A stretch of DNA of 64,000 nt from Leptospira ryugenii (GCF_003114855.1 NZ_BFBB01000008.1:434001-498000), one strand, 5' to 3'; counted from the stretch's first letter, positions 1 to 9,991 are shown. The notes: a model not told the origin generated them from the sequence alone. Made by a program: numbers and translations.

Positions 1-1
1 C

Positions 2-1963
2 CGGGTAATACTCCTATTCATAGGATTTATGACCATACTCATTTTCCTTCTTCTAGACAATCCCAAAACAGATTTTAACGAAGGCTTGTATACGGCAGTA
101 GCCTTTATATCAGGTGCCTTGATCTCTTGTCTTTCTGGCTTTATTGGTATGAAGATCGCAACGGCAGGAAATGTTCGAACCGCACAGGCGGCAAAAACAT
201 CTCTATCGGCAGCATTCCGCGTTGCCTACGATTCTGGGGCTGTTATGGGATTTGGACTGATTGGACTCGCAGTTTTGGGTTTGATCGGACTTTTCATGGC
301 ATTCGTAGGATTGAACACTGGAGTCGAAAAACATATTCTGATGGAATCTCTTGCAGGTTTTGGTCTGGGAGGTTCGTCTGTAGCTCTCTTTGGTCGAGTT
401 GGTGGTGGGATTTATACCAAGGCAGCCGACGTTGGTGCTGACCTTGTGGGAAAGGTCGAAAAGGGCATACCTGAAGATGATCCTAGAAATCCTGCAACCA
501 TTGCGGATAACGTAGGTGACAACGTTGGAGACATCGCAGGTATGGGGGCCGATTTATTCGGTTCTGCGGCGGAAGCGACATGCGCGGCTCTTGTCATTGG
601 AGCCACTGCATCGGCATTAGCTGACAACTCAGCCGCACTCCTCTACCCACTTTTAATCTCTGCAGTAGGCATCCCAGCTTCTTTGATAACCTCCTTTTTC
701 GCTCGCGTCAAAGAAAATGGCAATGTTGAATCCGCCTTAAAATTACAACTCTGGATTTCTACTGTGTTAGTTGCAATTGCACTCTATTTTGTGACAGATA
801 TTTTTATGGTCGATAGTTTCCAGATTGCTGAACAAACGATCACAAAATGGAATGTATATATTTCTGTCGCCTTAGGTCTGTTTGCCGGTATGTTTATTGG
901 CTGGATCACAGAAATTTTCACATCTCATTCATACAAACCAGTACGAGAAGTCGCAGATGCTTGTGAAACTGGCGCTGCAACAAATATCATCTATGGTTTG
1001 GCATTAGGTTACAAATCGTCGGTTATTCCCGTTGTGCTTTTGGTAATTGTAATCGTCGTTTCCAATATCATCGCTGGTATGTATGGAATTGCTGTAGCTG
1101 CCATTGGGATGATTTCTACAATTGCTATCGGACTTACGATAGATGCTTATGGACCCGTATCGGATAACGCAGGTGGTATAGCTGAAATGGCAGAATTAGG
1201 AAAGGAAGTGCGGGATCGTACAGACAATCTGGATGCTGCAGGAAATACAACAGCTGCCGTCGGAAAGGGATTTGCAATTGGTTCTGCTGCACTCACCTCA
1301 CTTGCACTTTTTGCCGCGTTTATTACGAGAACACAGGCTACTTCAAAGTCCCTTGGCGAAGGAGCAATAGATCTTACGTCTATCGAGCTTTTGGATCCAT
1401 GGGTGTTTGGTGGTCTACTCTTTGGAGCAATGCTTCCTTTTATTTTCTCTGCTATGACCATGAAATCAGTTGGTAAAGCAGCTCTCGATATGGTCAAAGA
1501 GGTACGAAGACAATTCAAAGAAATACCAGGGCTAATGGAAGGAAAAGCAAAACCGGAGTATGCAAAATGTGTTGATATTTCTACTTCTGCTGCTCTTCGA
1601 GAAATGATTCCTCCAGGTATGCTTGTGCTCTTAAGCCCAATCGTAGTTGGGTATCTTTTCGGTGTTAAATCCTTAGCTGGTCTGTTAGCTGGTGCTTTGG
1701 TTTCAGGTGTAGTACTTGCGATCTCCATGGCTAATTCTGGTGGAGCATGGGATAATGCAAAAAAATATATCGAGAAAACAGCTGGTGGAAAAGGTTCTGA
1801 CAAACATAAAGCAGCTGTAGTAGGTGATACTGTAGGTGATCCTTTCAAAGATACCTCCGGACCATCTATCAACATCTTGATCAAATTAATGGCGATCACT
1901 TCTCTCGTGTTCGCAGAATTCTTTGTTTTAAAAGGTGGGGTTCTCCTTTCACTTTTTAAATAA
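2..1963 (+). CDS. hppA: Membrane-bound proton/sodium-translocating pyrophosphatase, 5'-truncated by window edge
   Basis: Integral membrane pyrophosphatase that couples PPi hydrolysis to H+ or Na+ pumping. The reading frame is open to base 2 and the family is about 700 residues, so the true start lies upstream; an internal ATG at 29 would give 644 residues. Counting from that ATG, the family signature [11 protein letters not shown] followed by [20 protein letters not shown] lies at about residues 134-168 and holds the Mg-PPi binding aspartates. The motif [10 protein letters not shown] near residue 405 has Ala where K+-independent enzymes carry Lys, which fits the K+-dependent subfamily. The second acidic loop ([17 protein letters not shown]) is intact near the C terminus. 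There are many hydrophobic segments throughout. Whether it moves H+, Na+ or both cannot be settled by eye. It is followed by a terminator and a convergent lipoprotein gene. Confidence 0.96.
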   Translation, partial: RVILLFIGFMTILIFLLLDNPKTDFNEGLYTAVAFISGALISCLSGFIGMKIATAGNVRTAQAAKTSLSAAFRVAYDSGAVMGFGLIGLAVLGLIGLFMAFVGLNTGVEKHILMESLAGFGLGGSSVALFGRVGGGIYTKAADVGADLVGKVEKGIPEDDPRNPATIADNVGDNVGDIAGMGADLFGSAAEATCAALVIGATASALADNSAALLYPLLISAVGIPASLITSFFARVKENGNVESALKLQLWISTVLVAIALYFVTDIFMVDSFQIAEQTITKWNVYISVALGLFAGMFIGWITEIFTSHSYKPVREVADACETGAATNIIYGLALGYKSSVIPVVLLVIVIVVSNIIAGMYGIAVAAIGMISTIAIGLTIDAYGPVSDNAGGIAEMAELGKEVRDRTDNLDAAGNTTAAVGKGFAIGSAALTSLALFAAFITRTQATSKSLGEGAIDLTSIELLDPWVFGGLLFGAMLPFIFSAMTMKSVGKAALDMVKEVRRQFKEIPGLMEGKAKPEYAKCVDISTSAALREMIPPGMLVLLSPIVVGYLFGVKSLAGLLAGALVSGVVLAISMANSGGAWDNAKKYIEKTAGGKGSDKHKAAVVGDTVGDPFKDTSGPSINILIKLMAITSLVFAEFFVLKGGVLLSLFK

Positions 1964-1971
1964 GATTTATG

Positions 1972-2008
1972 AAGGGGGTCATCTTCGATGGCCCTCTATT
2001 CTCTTCTT
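1972..2008 (+). terminator. Probable Rho-independent terminator of hppA
   Basis: Nine bases after the hppA stop, AGGGGGTCAT and ATGGCCCTCT can pair around a CTTCG loop (one G-U pair and one mismatch). A pyrimidine-rich tract containing several T pairs follows. It fits a moderate intrinsic terminator; the T run is interrupted by C, so strength is uncertain. Confidence 0.55.
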
Positions 2009-2011
2009 GGT

Positions 2012-2443
2012 TCATTCCGTTGTAAATTGAATCGGATAATCGCTACCTAAAGTTTCCCCTGTATTTGCCTTGAAAGCAGACCTGATTGTTATTGTATAAC
2101 TTGCCCCACTATTGAAGTTTACATTTGGTCGAACAGTCAATGTTAGATTGTTGGCAGAAGCATTTAAGCTTGAGATAGAATTGCTCGCAGGTTGGGAGAA
2201 AGCAATATTTGAGTTAATTGAACTTACATCGATAGATTTATTGAATGTCACGACAATATTTGAGGAAACGCTGACACCTGTTGCTTGGTTTGCCGGTACA
2301 GAAGATGTGACTTGGAAAGGACCAGTTGCGGTCGTTGGCAATGCTATGATACCAAGCAGTAAGGGTTCTGGCTTTGGGGTGCAGGTGCAAGTGGAAATGA
2401 GCAGTAAAAAGTGGATCGCTCTTTTTATCATGGGTAGGCTCAT
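2012..2443 (-). CDS. Lipoprotein with Ig-like (Big_5-type) domain
   Basis: A 143-residue predicted lipoprotein. The N terminus has two Lys/Arg residues, a short hydrophobic run and Cys residues (LLISTCTC) that fit a loose spirochaetal lipobox. After a linker, the segment from about residue 45 (SSVPANQATGVSVSSNIVVTF) to the C terminus matches the bacterial Ig-like fold of the Big_5 type, including the closing SGASYTITI and YPIQFTT strands. Such domains are usually surface or periplasmic binding modules; no enzyme motif is visible. The ATG at 2443 has an AAAGAA sequence just upstream; a second ATG lies four codons in. It lies 22 bases behind the TRL-like gene at 2466 and may be the last gene of that operon. 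Confidence 0.75.
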   Translation of the reverse strand: MSLPMIKRAIHFLLLISTCTCTPKPEPLLLGIIALPTTATGPFQVTSSVPANQATGVSVSSNIVVTFNKSIDVSSINSNIAFSQPASNSISSLNASANNLTLTVRPNVNFNSGASYTITIRSAFKANTGETLGSDYPIQFTTE

Positions 2444-2465
2444 TTCTTTACATATCTATTAACGA

Positions 2466-2768
2466 CTAATTTCCTTTAACTATGGTGCAAACTTTTGCAT
2501 ACAATCCTAAAAATTGAACTGTGCTTTGGTCTATTCCATAGACCTTGTCTATGTTACCGTCTAGTTTCGCCCTGCCAATGCTTGCATCCCCCAAGGCTAA
2601 AATTCCCAGGTAACTAAATGTGCAGGATTTTCCTTCCTTTGGGGAATCCTGTGATTCAGCCTGTAAACTCATCCTCTGGTTTGTGTAGAGCAATCCCTGT
2701 GGTCCGTGTAAATTGGACGCACAGTTTAGAAAAAAAATGAATAGAGCGAAAGGGAGCTGTTTAAGCAC
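2466..2768 (-). CDS. TRL-like family lipoprotein (first copy)
   Basis: A 100-residue predicted lipoprotein of the TRL-like family, whose function is unknown. A hydrophobic leader ends in a loose lipobox (FIFFLNC, Cys16). Family features visible are LLYTN at about residues 26-30, the SYLGILALGDASI block at about 52-64, and the closing LYAKVCTIVKG. The start is GTG at 2768, preceded by AAGGAAT with six-base spacing. The start overlaps the coiled-coil gene by eight bases, which suggests coupled translation. It is one of four TRL-like genes in the window. Confidence 0.75.
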   Translation of the reverse strand: MLKQLPFALFIFFLNCASNLHGPQGLLYTNQRMSLQAESQDSPKEGKSCTFSYLGILALGDASIGRAKLDGNIDKVYGIDQSTVQFLGLYAKVCTIVKGN

Positions 2769-3009
2769 GTAATTCCTTATCTAGAGCATCGGAGAGCTGG
2801 TTTTGAAGCCGTATCAAGTCACCAAGCAATTTCTGGATTTGCTCTTCTTTCTTTTCAATTTGCATTTGGATCAAATCTATATCCTTATTTCGTTTCTGCC
2901 CCTTTTTCTCTCTATGGAATTCTTCTAGTTTATGAACGAGACTTTCGTATAACTCGCCTGACTTCAATTGCTTTGAAAATTCAGCTAGTTTATCAAACTC
3001 TTCAGTCAT
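2761..3009 (-). CDS. Small coiled-coil protein between two TRL-like genes
   Basis: An 82-residue, highly charged protein with no signal peptide. Residues from about 45 to 78 (QMQIEKKEEQIQKLLGDLI onward) have leucine and isoleucine spacing typical of a coiled coil. The family is not recognised. The ATG at 3009 overlaps the preceding stop in an ATGA arrangement, and its own stop overlaps the next start by eight bases. These couplings, rather than homology, support that it is real. It looks cytoplasmic although its neighbours are predicted envelope proteins; its role is unknown. Confidence 0.65.
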   Translation of the reverse strand: MTEEFDKLAEFSKQLKSGELYESLVHKLEEFHREKKGQKRNKDIDLIQMQIEKKEEQIQKLLGDLIRLQNQLSDALDKELRA

Positions 3010-3323
3010 AATCCATAGACTTGGGTGCAGTATTCTTGCAATATTAGAAACTGTGTTTTGAGAGACCTTTGGATAGAAGTAATTTCTTTTATCCCTGCTC
3101 GGTTTTTTGCAAGTTCAGCACTACCGTCGCCAAAGGATACTAAACCAAGATACGATTGAATACAACTTTCTCCGACTCGAAAGTTATCCTTGCTACTTGC
3201 CGATTTTGCATATACCCCATCTATTCCTTTGTTGTAGAGAATTGTGTTCGAGGGAAAACCATTTTGTACGGAAATACAACGAAAAAGAAAGATACACAAT
3301 AGACTGAACCCTATTCTGATCAT
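3006..3323 (-). CDS. TRL-like family lipoprotein (second copy)
   Basis: A 105-residue predicted lipoprotein with a hydrophobic leader ending in LCIFLFRC (Cys16). It carries the TRL-like pattern: ILYNKGIDG, then SYLGLVSFGDGSAELAKNRAGI at about residues 58-79, then the C-terminal CTQVYG. Function of the family is unknown. The ATG at 3323 overlaps the stop of the barrel gene by four bases (ATGA), and its stop overlaps the coiled-coil gene in the same way, so all three are probably translated from one message. Confidence 0.72.
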   Translation of the reverse strand: MIRIGFSLLCIFLFRCISVQNGFPSNTILYNKGIDGVYAKSASSKDNFRVGESCIQSYLGLVSFGDGSAELAKNRAGIKEITSIQRSLKTQFLILQEYCTQVYGL

Positions 3324-4228
3324 TGTGTTTCTACTGTACTTTCCTTATCTTTATTTTCTTTATCTTCAGTCTTTTCATCTTTGGATGTAGGTGTGTTTGG
3401 TTTTTCTGGCGGCGCTTCTTTCGGTACAGTATCGAAGAAATAGAAATAGGAAAATCGCCAACCGCGATCCATCGAATTTTCGTCTTTATTTAATAGAGGT
3501 ACTTGCAGAGAGAAAGCAAAGGCTCCGTACGTTTCTGTTTGGAAACTTAGCCCTGGGTATAAATTTGCAAAACGAGTTTTTGTATCGACAGTTTTGTTGA
3601 AGGGTTCTCGGTATTCCAATTCAGAAAAAATTCGCAGGGAGTCAGAAATGGCAAAGGACGGGGCGATGCCTAATTGGTAATATCTACGAAATTCCTCTAG
3701 CTCAGATTCACGAAATCTACGATTTGTTTCTGTTTGGAATCGAAGTTCAGATAGAATTTGAAACCTCCCATACATATAACCTATTCCAATATTGGGACGA
3801 ATTTGGTAGTAGTCTGGGTTTTCACGTTCTCGGATTTCAGCATTTCTTTTTTGGTCAAAAGCTCGGATGCCACCCCCGAGAACAAACTGTCCGCCACCTA
3901 GATCCCAGGATTTTGCATATTTGATTCCTATTTGTAAACGATCCCAAGATACCTCAGGTTTTGTGTCTGTGATTGAGTAGCGACTCCTACCAAAACTTCC
4001 TAGAATAGAAAAATTGCTCCAAAACTTGTACTCTCCTTCAAAATGAATGTTCCGATTTTCTTCATAAACACCTAATATGCGTTTATCCCAAAAACCGTAT
4101 TGGATTTTTATTTTGTTATAAGTTGTAATCGGTTCAACTTGCAGGGGGTGCGAAAATCCACTGGACTGCGCATAAAGACTCGAAAGGGAGGATACAGATA
4201 GAATCGCAAAAAAAATCCTAACTTTCAT
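3320..4228 (-). CDS. Predicted outer-membrane beta-barrel protein with charged tail
   Basis: A 302-residue protein with a signal peptide cleaved near SLYAQ-SSG. The body alternates short strands rich in aromatic and polar residues (FSILGSFGRSRYSI, QFVLGGGIRAF, IRPNIGIGYMYG, FQILSELRF), the pattern of an outer-membrane barrel, ending in the aromatic strand RFSYFYFFD at about residue 265. After this comes a Pro/Glu/Lys/Asp-rich tail of some 35 residues, unusual because barrels normally end at the last strand. No specific family is recognised. The start has CAGGAG with seven-base spacing and overlaps the SGNH gene by four bases. Confidence 0.7.
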   Translation of the reverse strand: MKVRIFFAILSVSSLSSLYAQSSGFSHPLQVEPITTYNKIKIQYGFWDKRILGVYEENRNIHFEGEYKFWSNFSILGSFGRSRYSITDTKPEVSWDRLQIGIKYAKSWDLGGGQFVLGGGIRAFDQKRNAEIRERENPDYYQIRPNIGIGYMYGRFQILSELRFQTETNRRFRESELEEFRRYYQLGIAPSFAISDSLRIFSELEYREPFNKTVDTKTRFANLYPGLSFQTETYGAFAFSLQVPLLNKDENSMDRGWRFSYFYFFDTVPKEAPPEKPNTPTSKDEKTEDKENKDKESTVETQ

Positions 4229-5070
4229 TTGGTAACTCCTGTGATCGGAGAAATAAAGGTACTGATTTGATTACCTAAGATACGGAAGCCTAGATCATTG
4301 GGATGGATGCAGTCCAACATATTGACTGAGGCTGAAATAGGCGGGCCTCCCAAAGTTCTACGTAGATCTAGATAAATAAAGTTTGTATCTTCCGTGCTCA
4401 TTTTTTTTAACATTGCGTTGAACTGATCTAGTGTCCCTTGAGTAATACTTGGAACTTCGGATTCCGTAAATCCGGCATTCGTAAATGAAGCCTTGCAACC
4501 ATAGGTGATCGTAGGTGATAGTTGAGGCATAAATGGATTGGAATAGTCGTAACCATGTATAACCCATTTTAAAGTGTTTCCGCCATATTTACTGATTTTA
4601 TATGCATTTCCTGTATCCACCATATTTTTCAACTGTGTCTTTAGGAGTGCAATTCTCTTGGATCTCTCAGCATCCACTCGATTAAAATATAGATTTACAT
4701 CCGTTAAGAGATCATTTCCACCTAAGGATAGAAATATAACACTTATTTGTGGGCCAGCTTGATCTATGACTTGGTAATGAAGGCCTTGGTTGATGGCATC
4801 TTGCAGGGTTCGGCCTCCTAATGTAGCACCTACAACCTGGTAACCATGGTACTTTTCCAATTGCACTCTGAGTGTCTCTACGAAAGGATAACCAGCAAGT
4901 AAGTCCGTCCAACTATCACCCACCATTCCGATTCGTGAAGGAGTCTGTCCATTGCAGGCAGCCAATGTATAACATAGAATTTCGAGCGATAGATTTTGTG
5001 AAAATTCTTTCTTTGTATCACAGGAAAGAAATGAAAATAGGAGGAGAACGTAGAGAATTTTATTTATCAT
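4225..5070 (-). CDS. SGNH/GDSL-type hydrolase lipoprotein
   Basis: A 281-residue predicted lipoprotein esterase or lipase. The leader ends in LLLFSFLSC (Cys17). The SGNH blocks are visible: GDSWTD near residue 51 with the nucleophile Ser, a Gly in LGGRT, GGND near residue 117, and the Asp-His pair in DCIHPND near the C terminus. The substrate is unknown; these enzymes hydrolyse esters of lipids, carbohydrates or acyl chains on the envelope. It starts two bases after the symporter stop and overlaps the barrel gene by four bases, so it is firmly within the operon. Confidence 0.85.
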   Translation of the reverse strand: MINKILYVLLLFSFLSCDTKKEFSQNLSLEILCYTLAACNGQTPSRIGMVGDSWTDLLAGYPFVETLRVQLEKYHGYQVVGATLGGRTLQDAINQGLHYQVIDQAGPQISVIFLSLGGNDLLTDVNLYFNRVDAERSKRIALLKTQLKNMVDTGNAYKISKYGGNTLKWVIHGYDYSNPFMPQLSPTITYGCKASFTNAGFTESEVPSITQGTLDQFNAMLKKMSTEDTNFIYLDLRRTLGGPPISASVNMLDCIHPNDLGFRILGNQISTFISPITGVTK

Positions 5071-5072
5071 GT

Positions 5073-6320
5073 TTATTTTTTATCCGTATATGAATCGATA
5101 ACAACCGTTGCAACGAGATCTCCCGAAAGATTGATGGCTGTTCGGCACATGTCCAATATTCGATCTACACCAAAAATAAGGGCAATGCCCTCTATAGGAA
5201 TTTGAAAACTTTCTAAGATTGAGCCGAGAATTACAATCCCAACACCTGGTGTCGCTGCGGTTCCAATACTAGCACCTACTACCGTTATGACCAAGAAGAA
5301 AATTTGTGAGGTACTTAACTCAATTTGAAAGACTTGGGCAATAAAAACTGCGGCTACTGCCTGGTACAGTGCGGTACCATCCATATTGATGGTTGCACCC
5401 AATGGTAATACAAAATCAGCAACCTTCTCTTTTACGTTTAATGTTTGTTTTGCTATTTTAAGTGATACAGGCAATACTGAACTAGAGCTAGAAGTTGAAA
5501 AACCTAAAATTTGTACCTCACGAATTGATTTTAAAAAATTTAAAATGGAAACTTTCGTAAAAGATTTCAAAATGATCATATAAAAAACAAGCACGGTCAC
5601 TAATCCGATCATTACTGTAAGAACATATGCCGAAAGAGCTGCGATCAATTGTAATCCAATATGCGCAATCGAGAAAGTAATCAAACCAAATACAGCAAAG
5701 GGAGCAATGGCCATGGCAAGACCGATTGTCCACAGAGAAAATGATTCTATTGCTCTTAGAAATACTTTCCAGGTATGTGAATCGCTTGTTTGAGAAGTTA
5801 ATAAAAAAAGGCCAAGAAAGATTCCTAGAATTACCAAGGATAGCATCCGATTTTCCAGAAAGGCTCGGATTATATTTTTCGGAATGGTTTCACTAACCAT
5901 TTGTGGGATGGATTCCATTTTTTGGTTGCTAACGGGAATTTGATTCGTAATGGAAATTGAGTTTTTGCTAGCATCAGTGATCCATTTCCCTGGCTCTATC
6001 CAAGTAACAAAAAAAATGCCAATCAAGATTGCGATGGTTGTAGTAGTGATAAAGTATAGCATCGTTCTCAAGCCTATGGTATATAACTCAGAGAGTGAGG
6101 ACAAACTAGAAACTCCTAATGCAACAGATGCTACAACCAAAGGACCCATAATCATTTGAAGAAGATTCAAAAAGAGGTCACCCGGTAGTTTGAACCAAAC
6201 CGTGATTTCGCTAGCTAGTTTAGCATTTACTATGCCAGTTTCAGCATGGAAACACAAGCCTGCAGCGATGCCTAAGAAAAGAGCAGCCAAAATGCGGAGC
6301 CAAAATGGTATGCGAGACAT
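5073..6320 (-). CDS. Dicarboxylate/amino acid:cation symporter (DAACS family)
   Basis: A 415-residue integral membrane carrier of the GltP/DctA family that takes up dicarboxylates or acidic amino acids with Na+ or H+. Hallmarks in order are the MGPLVVASVALGV segment of TM2, the serine-rich hairpin STSSSSSVLP at about residue 277, the NMDGTALY motif near 312 that carries cation ligands, the hairpin GTAATPGVG, and the DRILDMCRTAINLSGD motif in TM8 with the Arg and Asp involved in substrate binding. The length is normal. It is the first gene of the minus-strand operon; the ATG at 6320 has no strong ribosome-binding site. The exact substrate is not predictable by eye. Confidence 0.93.
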   Translation of the reverse strand: MSRIPFWLRILAALFLGIAAGLCFHAETGIVNAKLASEITVWFKLPGDLFLNLLQMIMGPLVVASVALGVSSLSSLSELYTIGLRTMLYFITTTTIAILIGIFFVTWIEPGKWITDASKNSISITNQIPVSNQKMESIPQMVSETIPKNIIRAFLENRMLSLVILGIFLGLFLLTSQTSDSHTWKVFLRAIESFSLWTIGLAMAIAPFAVFGLITFSIAHIGLQLIAALSAYVLTVMIGLVTVLVFYMIILKSFTKVSILNFLKSIREVQILGFSTSSSSSVLPVSLKIAKQTLNVKEKVADFVLPLGATINMDGTALYQAVAAVFIAQVFQIELSTSQIFFLVITVVGASIGTAATPGVGIVILGSILESFQIPIEGIALIFGVDRILDMCRTAINLSGDLVATVVIDSYTDKK

Positions 6321-6362
6321 TTCATAAGAATCGCAATTTAGCGGTTGATTGTAAAATCTATT

Positions 6363-9206
6363 TTAATAGGAAATATATAACTGAAAGAGTTCGATTTTTT
6401 GGTTAATACGAGCCCCTTGCTTCATCTTCCTCAATTCAATTTCATATTGTTCTTTAGCCGTTTGAATTTCCTTGAGGGTTCTGTGCATCACTGCTTTTTT
6501 TTCCGGTCGCGAATCCCACTTATAGGCAGCTTCTTGTCGCATCAGCTTTTCTTCTAGTTGGCGAAGTAATTTCTGGTGTGAAAGTTCCATTTTGTACTCT
6601 TCTTTTTGAAAAATAGATAGAGTCTCGTTTACAAGAGACTCCTTTCTCGCACCAACCTCTTCTACGATTTTTGGATAAACAGTGATGTATGCATGCTCTA
6701 ACTTTGAAATGGAAAGTTCCTTCTCAGGGACATACGTTTTCGCATTTTGCCAATCGGAAGTTAACTCTTTAACCACACTGATTTTCTTTGTTTTGAGGTC
6801 ATATTCGAGGAAAAAGAGTTCACGTCTGAGAAGAGAAAATTGAAATTCGACAAGAAAAATGAAAAGTAAACGATCTTTAAAATTTGGTGTGATGACATAT
6901 TTCTTTTTGTTTCCGATTAAGGAAGAAGTTAAAAGTTCTGTCACCTTTTCCACATAGGGATGGCCAAAAGCTAAAAATTCTAATGTATCATTTGTAAGAG
7001 CCAAATCTGAATCAAATGTTGCTAATTTTGTTTTGCCCTCTGCATTTGTGTATTCTAAGTTCCCTTGACGATTGGTTTTCAAAACTCCGGGCAATGAATT
7101 GCTGAAAAACTTAGATCCTTGCATAACTATTTCTTGCAAATGATTATTGTTCCATTCACGTTCATCTGATGTATGCTCGTAATAATCCGTTAGGTTAAAA
7201 TCTAATAATTTCGGAGTTACAAGAGAGTTCAATTTTTCAAAACCTTTTTTTGCAATTTGGATACGAAGATCAAGTTCAGATTCCATTTCTTCTTTGGTCT
7301 TTTTCCCTGAAATGAAATGCATAAAACTACTGTTAAAATCTAGCTCTTCTTCTATCGTTCCCAGGAGTTCGTCGGAAGCACCAATTGCATCTTCAAATAA
7401 TTTGATTTTATTGGTGAGTACTTCCAAAATTCTTTCCGCAACGGTATCTTTGGAGGCAAAATTAAAGATATACACATCGTATTTTTGTCCAAAGCGATGG
7501 ATACGTCCGATTCTCTGTTCTATTTTTAGTGGACTCCAAGGCAAATCATAGTTGATTAAAATATTTGCAAATTGAAGGTTTCTACCCTCACCACCTGCTT
7601 CTGTACAAATCAATACTTCTGTTTCGTCTTTAAATTTCTGGATCACTCTTTCTTTTTCATCCATACTAAGGGATCCATGGAAAGAAGATACAGTAAACTC
7701 AGGTTCTAGTAGATTTTGGATATGATCTTGAGTTGTTCGAAATTGCGTAAAAATGATGAATTTTTTATGTCCTTCTTTTTTGAGTTTGGACAAAGTCTCT
7801 TTCAGTTTAATAGATTTTTTATCTTCTTTGATTTGTTTTCCCAAGTGGATCAAGCGGTTTAGAGTGAAGAGTTCCCGTTTGGTTCTTTGGAAGCTTGACA
7901 TTTCCTCATCTTCCAATTCAGAGATAAAATCTTCGACTCCTTCGGTTTCATCTAAATCCCAATCATCGACAGAAATAGAATGCTCTTTCATGTAATGGAA
8001 TTTTGATTCTAGCATGAATTTTCTTTTCTGTAGTGCTGATAGAAGGGCAACCACCGATGAATCCAATAACTTTTGAAATACGATCATTACAAAACCCACG
8101 GCTCTGTTTTTAGTGCCCATGGCTAAATTGTATTCACGTTTTACATAATCGGTAGTCTCATCATAAAATTGACGTTCGATAGGCGATAGATCAATCCGAA
8201 CCGTTTTTGCAAATCGTTTTGTGAATCCTCCTACTTCTACTTTTCTTCTACGTAGAAGTATTTTTGAGATCTTTTCTTTAAGATCTGATTTGGTTCCTAA
8301 AATATAATCGTTAACGAAGCTGTGATAAGGACCAAGTATGTTAGGATCCACAAGGTGAGTTAAATAAAAAAGTTCCTCAAGTTTTCCACGAAACGGAGTT
8401 GCAGTCAGCAAAAGGAGACATTCTGTTTTGCGAGCTATTTTCTCTGCAAATAAATAGCTTCGGGTGACCTTGGAATAATCACGTCTTAAGCGATGCGCTT
8501 CGTCAAAGACAACAATGTCCCATTTTACTTTTAAAATTTCTTCTGCATACTTTGGATTTTTGATAAAATCGATAGAAGTAATCACTTTATTAAAGTTTTT
8601 CCAATGCAGATCGCCATTTGTTATGAAATTTTTTCTACGTATAATTTCAAAATGTTCGTTGAATTTGTTTTTCATCTCGTGTTGCCATTGAACAAGTAGA
8701 GGTGAGGGTGTTACGACCAATACCTTCTTTAGCCCACGACGAAAGATTAGTTCTTTAACTGCCAAGCCAGCTTCTATTGTTTTTCCCAATCCAACTTCAT
8801 CAGCTAAGATAAACCTTGGTTTTAAACTATTGGCTACGATGAATGTGGATTCAATTTGATGGGGGAGAAGTCGAGTTCTTGAGTTAGAAAGAGATGAAAG
8901 TTTATTAAAGTTATGTGTCTTTTTTAATTGGTGTGCAACAAGCGAGATCTCCATCGCCTTGGGTAGTTCTTCCCAGTCTCGTAAAGCATTCGGATAGTTT
9001 CGTAATAATACGAGTTCTGATTTCTTCTTTGGAATAGAACGTTCTGATTCAGAGAAAGGAAAGTAAATTTTAAATTCAGAAGTTGTTTCTTCTACGATTT
9101 GACCGAAACCTAATGATGGTTCATCGATTAAAAATGCAAATTCTTGCTTTTCATCTTTTACTGAGATGGATTCAAAATCTAGACTTAGCTGTGTCTGAAT
9201 TTGCAT
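6363..9206 (-). CDS. SNF2-family DEAD/DEAH helicase (RapA-like)
   Basis: A 947-residue SF2 ATPase of the SNF2/RapA type, expected to translocate on DNA or remodel protein-nucleic acid complexes. Walker A (ADEVGLGKT) is at about residues 135-143, DEAH at 235-238, motif III (LTATPFRG) at about 268-275, and the second RecA lobe has [19 protein letters not shown] and [11 protein letters not shown] between about 490 and 600. The last 200 residues are helical and charged with no clear family. The ATG at 9206 shares one base with the stop of queE (TAATG), which implies translational coupling. RapA rescues stalled RNA polymerase, but SNF2 helicases also occur in defence and DNA-modification systems, so its role is open. 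Confidence 0.92.
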   Translation of the reverse strand: MQIQTQLSLDFESISVKDEKQEFAFLIDEPSLGFGQIVEETTSEFKIYFPFSESERSIPKKKSELVLLRNYPNALRDWEELPKAMEISLVAHQLKKTHNFNKLSSLSNSRTRLLPHQIESTFIVANSLKPRFILADEVGLGKTIEAGLAVKELIFRRGLKKVLVVTPSPLLVQWQHEMKNKFNEHFEIIRRKNFITNGDLHWKNFNKVITSIDFIKNPKYAEEILKVKWDIVVFDEAHRLRRDYSKVTRSYLFAEKIARKTECLLLLTATPFRGKLEELFYLTHLVDPNILGPYHSFVNDYILGTKSDLKEKISKILLRRRKVEVGGFTKRFAKTVRIDLSPIERQFYDETTDYVKREYNLAMGTKNRAVGFVMIVFQKLLDSSVVALLSALQKRKFMLESKFHYMKEHSISVDDWDLDETEGVEDFISELEDEEMSSFQRTKRELFTLNRLIHLGKQIKEDKKSIKLKETLSKLKKEGHKKFIIFTQFRTTQDHIQNLLEPEFTVSSFHGSLSMDEKERVIQKFKDETEVLICTEAGGEGRNLQFANILINYDLPWSPLKIEQRIGRIHRFGQKYDVYIFNFASKDTVAERILEVLTNKIKLFEDAIGASDELLGTIEEELDFNSSFMHFISGKKTKEEMESELDLRIQIAKKGFEKLNSLVTPKLLDFNLTDYYEHTSDEREWNNNHLQEIVMQGSKFFSNSLPGVLKTNRQGNLEYTNAEGKTKLATFDSDLALTNDTLEFLAFGHPYVEKVTELLTSSLIGNKKKYVITPNFKDRLLFIFLVEFQFSLLRRELFFLEYDLKTKKISVVKELTSDWQNAKTYVPEKELSISKLEHAYITVYPKIVEEVGARKESLVNETLSIFQKEEYKMELSHQKLLRQLEEKLMRQEAAYKWDSRPEKKAVMHRTLKEIQTAKEQYEIELRKMKQGARINQKIELFQLYISY

Positions 9207-9916
9207 TAAACTCCTTTTTGATTACCCCAGAGAAACTTATGAATTTGTAACGACAAACGAGCCTTAGGTGGATTTGCAATTTTTAGCCATTCCACGAGTT
9301 CTTTTGGATCTAAATCCTCGAATACTGCTGAAAAAAGGATGTTTGCGTCGGTGTTGGTTTCACCAATGATTTCCAAACTTCTCTGAAAATCGTATCTATC
9401 ACGAACGACGAACTTAATTTCGTCAAGAATATTATGTCTCTTTTTTAGGATTTCAAAGTTTTCCCTATGCATCTCAGATTCCATCCCTGAGCCAGGTAAT
9501 TTGTAGTCTAGTGTGTAGACCCGAGACTCGGAGAAATCGATGAGCTCCTTTCCATTGGTTTCGATACGTGAGGCAGGATAAGGAAGGGAATGAGAGGTAC
9601 GGTACGAATAGATTCGCTCACTCAAGGCCCGAGTTTTAGTTCCGTTTTCTCCTTCGAGAGGTTCTCCGCCCGTGATCAAAATTTGTTTTTTATCAGCTTG
9701 CGGAAACTGAGAAAGGGATTCCAAAATCTGTTCTATGCCTAGCTCCTTACCTTGTTTCGGGCCTAAGGCATAGGGAGTATCGCACCATAGTTTTTTTTCT
9801 TTTGTCAAACCACAGCGTAGACTACATCCAGCAAAGCGAACAAAGATCGTAGGGATTCCCTGGGAGATACCCTCACCAGAAATAGATTCATAAATCTCAT
9901 GTACGTAACCTAGCAT
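9206..9916 (-). CDS. queE: 7-carboxy-7-deazaguanine synthase-like radical SAM protein
   Basis: A 236-residue radical SAM enzyme of the QueE type, which makes the 7-deazaguanine ring precursor of preQ0 and queuosine. The N terminus ([19 protein letters not shown]) and TGGEPL at about residues 82-87 match the family. The cluster-binding cysteines are C31, C35 and C45, that is Cx3Cx9C rather than the usual Cx3Cx2C. The start at 9916 is preferred because GGAGAAGG precedes it at normal spacing and the family pattern begins right there; in-frame starts farther upstream would run into the divergent gene at 9992. A close homolog such as another small radical SAM activase is possible but less likely. 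Confidence 0.82.
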   Translation of the reverse strand: MLGYVHEIYESISGEGISQGIPTIFVRFAGCSLRCGLTKEKKLWCDTPYALGPKQGKELGIEQILESLSQFPQADKKQILITGGEPLEGENGTKTRALSERIYSYRTSHSLPYPASRIETNGKELIDFSESRVYTLDYKLPGSGMESEMHRENFEILKKRHNILDEIKFVVRDRYDFQRSLEIIGETNTDANILFSAVFEDLDPKELVEWLKIANPPKARLSLQIHKFLWGNQKGV

Positions 9917-9991
9917 CGTATACCTTCTCCAATACAGGAAATTAGAAATTGTTCTTGCGGAAAGTGAAAATAAACATAAATTCATTCCGTT

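Noticed and set aside
1147..1899. Long open frame (250 codons) on the minus strand inside hppA
   Set aside because: It lies wholly antisense to a clear pyrophosphatase, its composition (Ser/Pro/Ala-rich) is that of a shadow frame and it has no domain or ribosome-binding signal.
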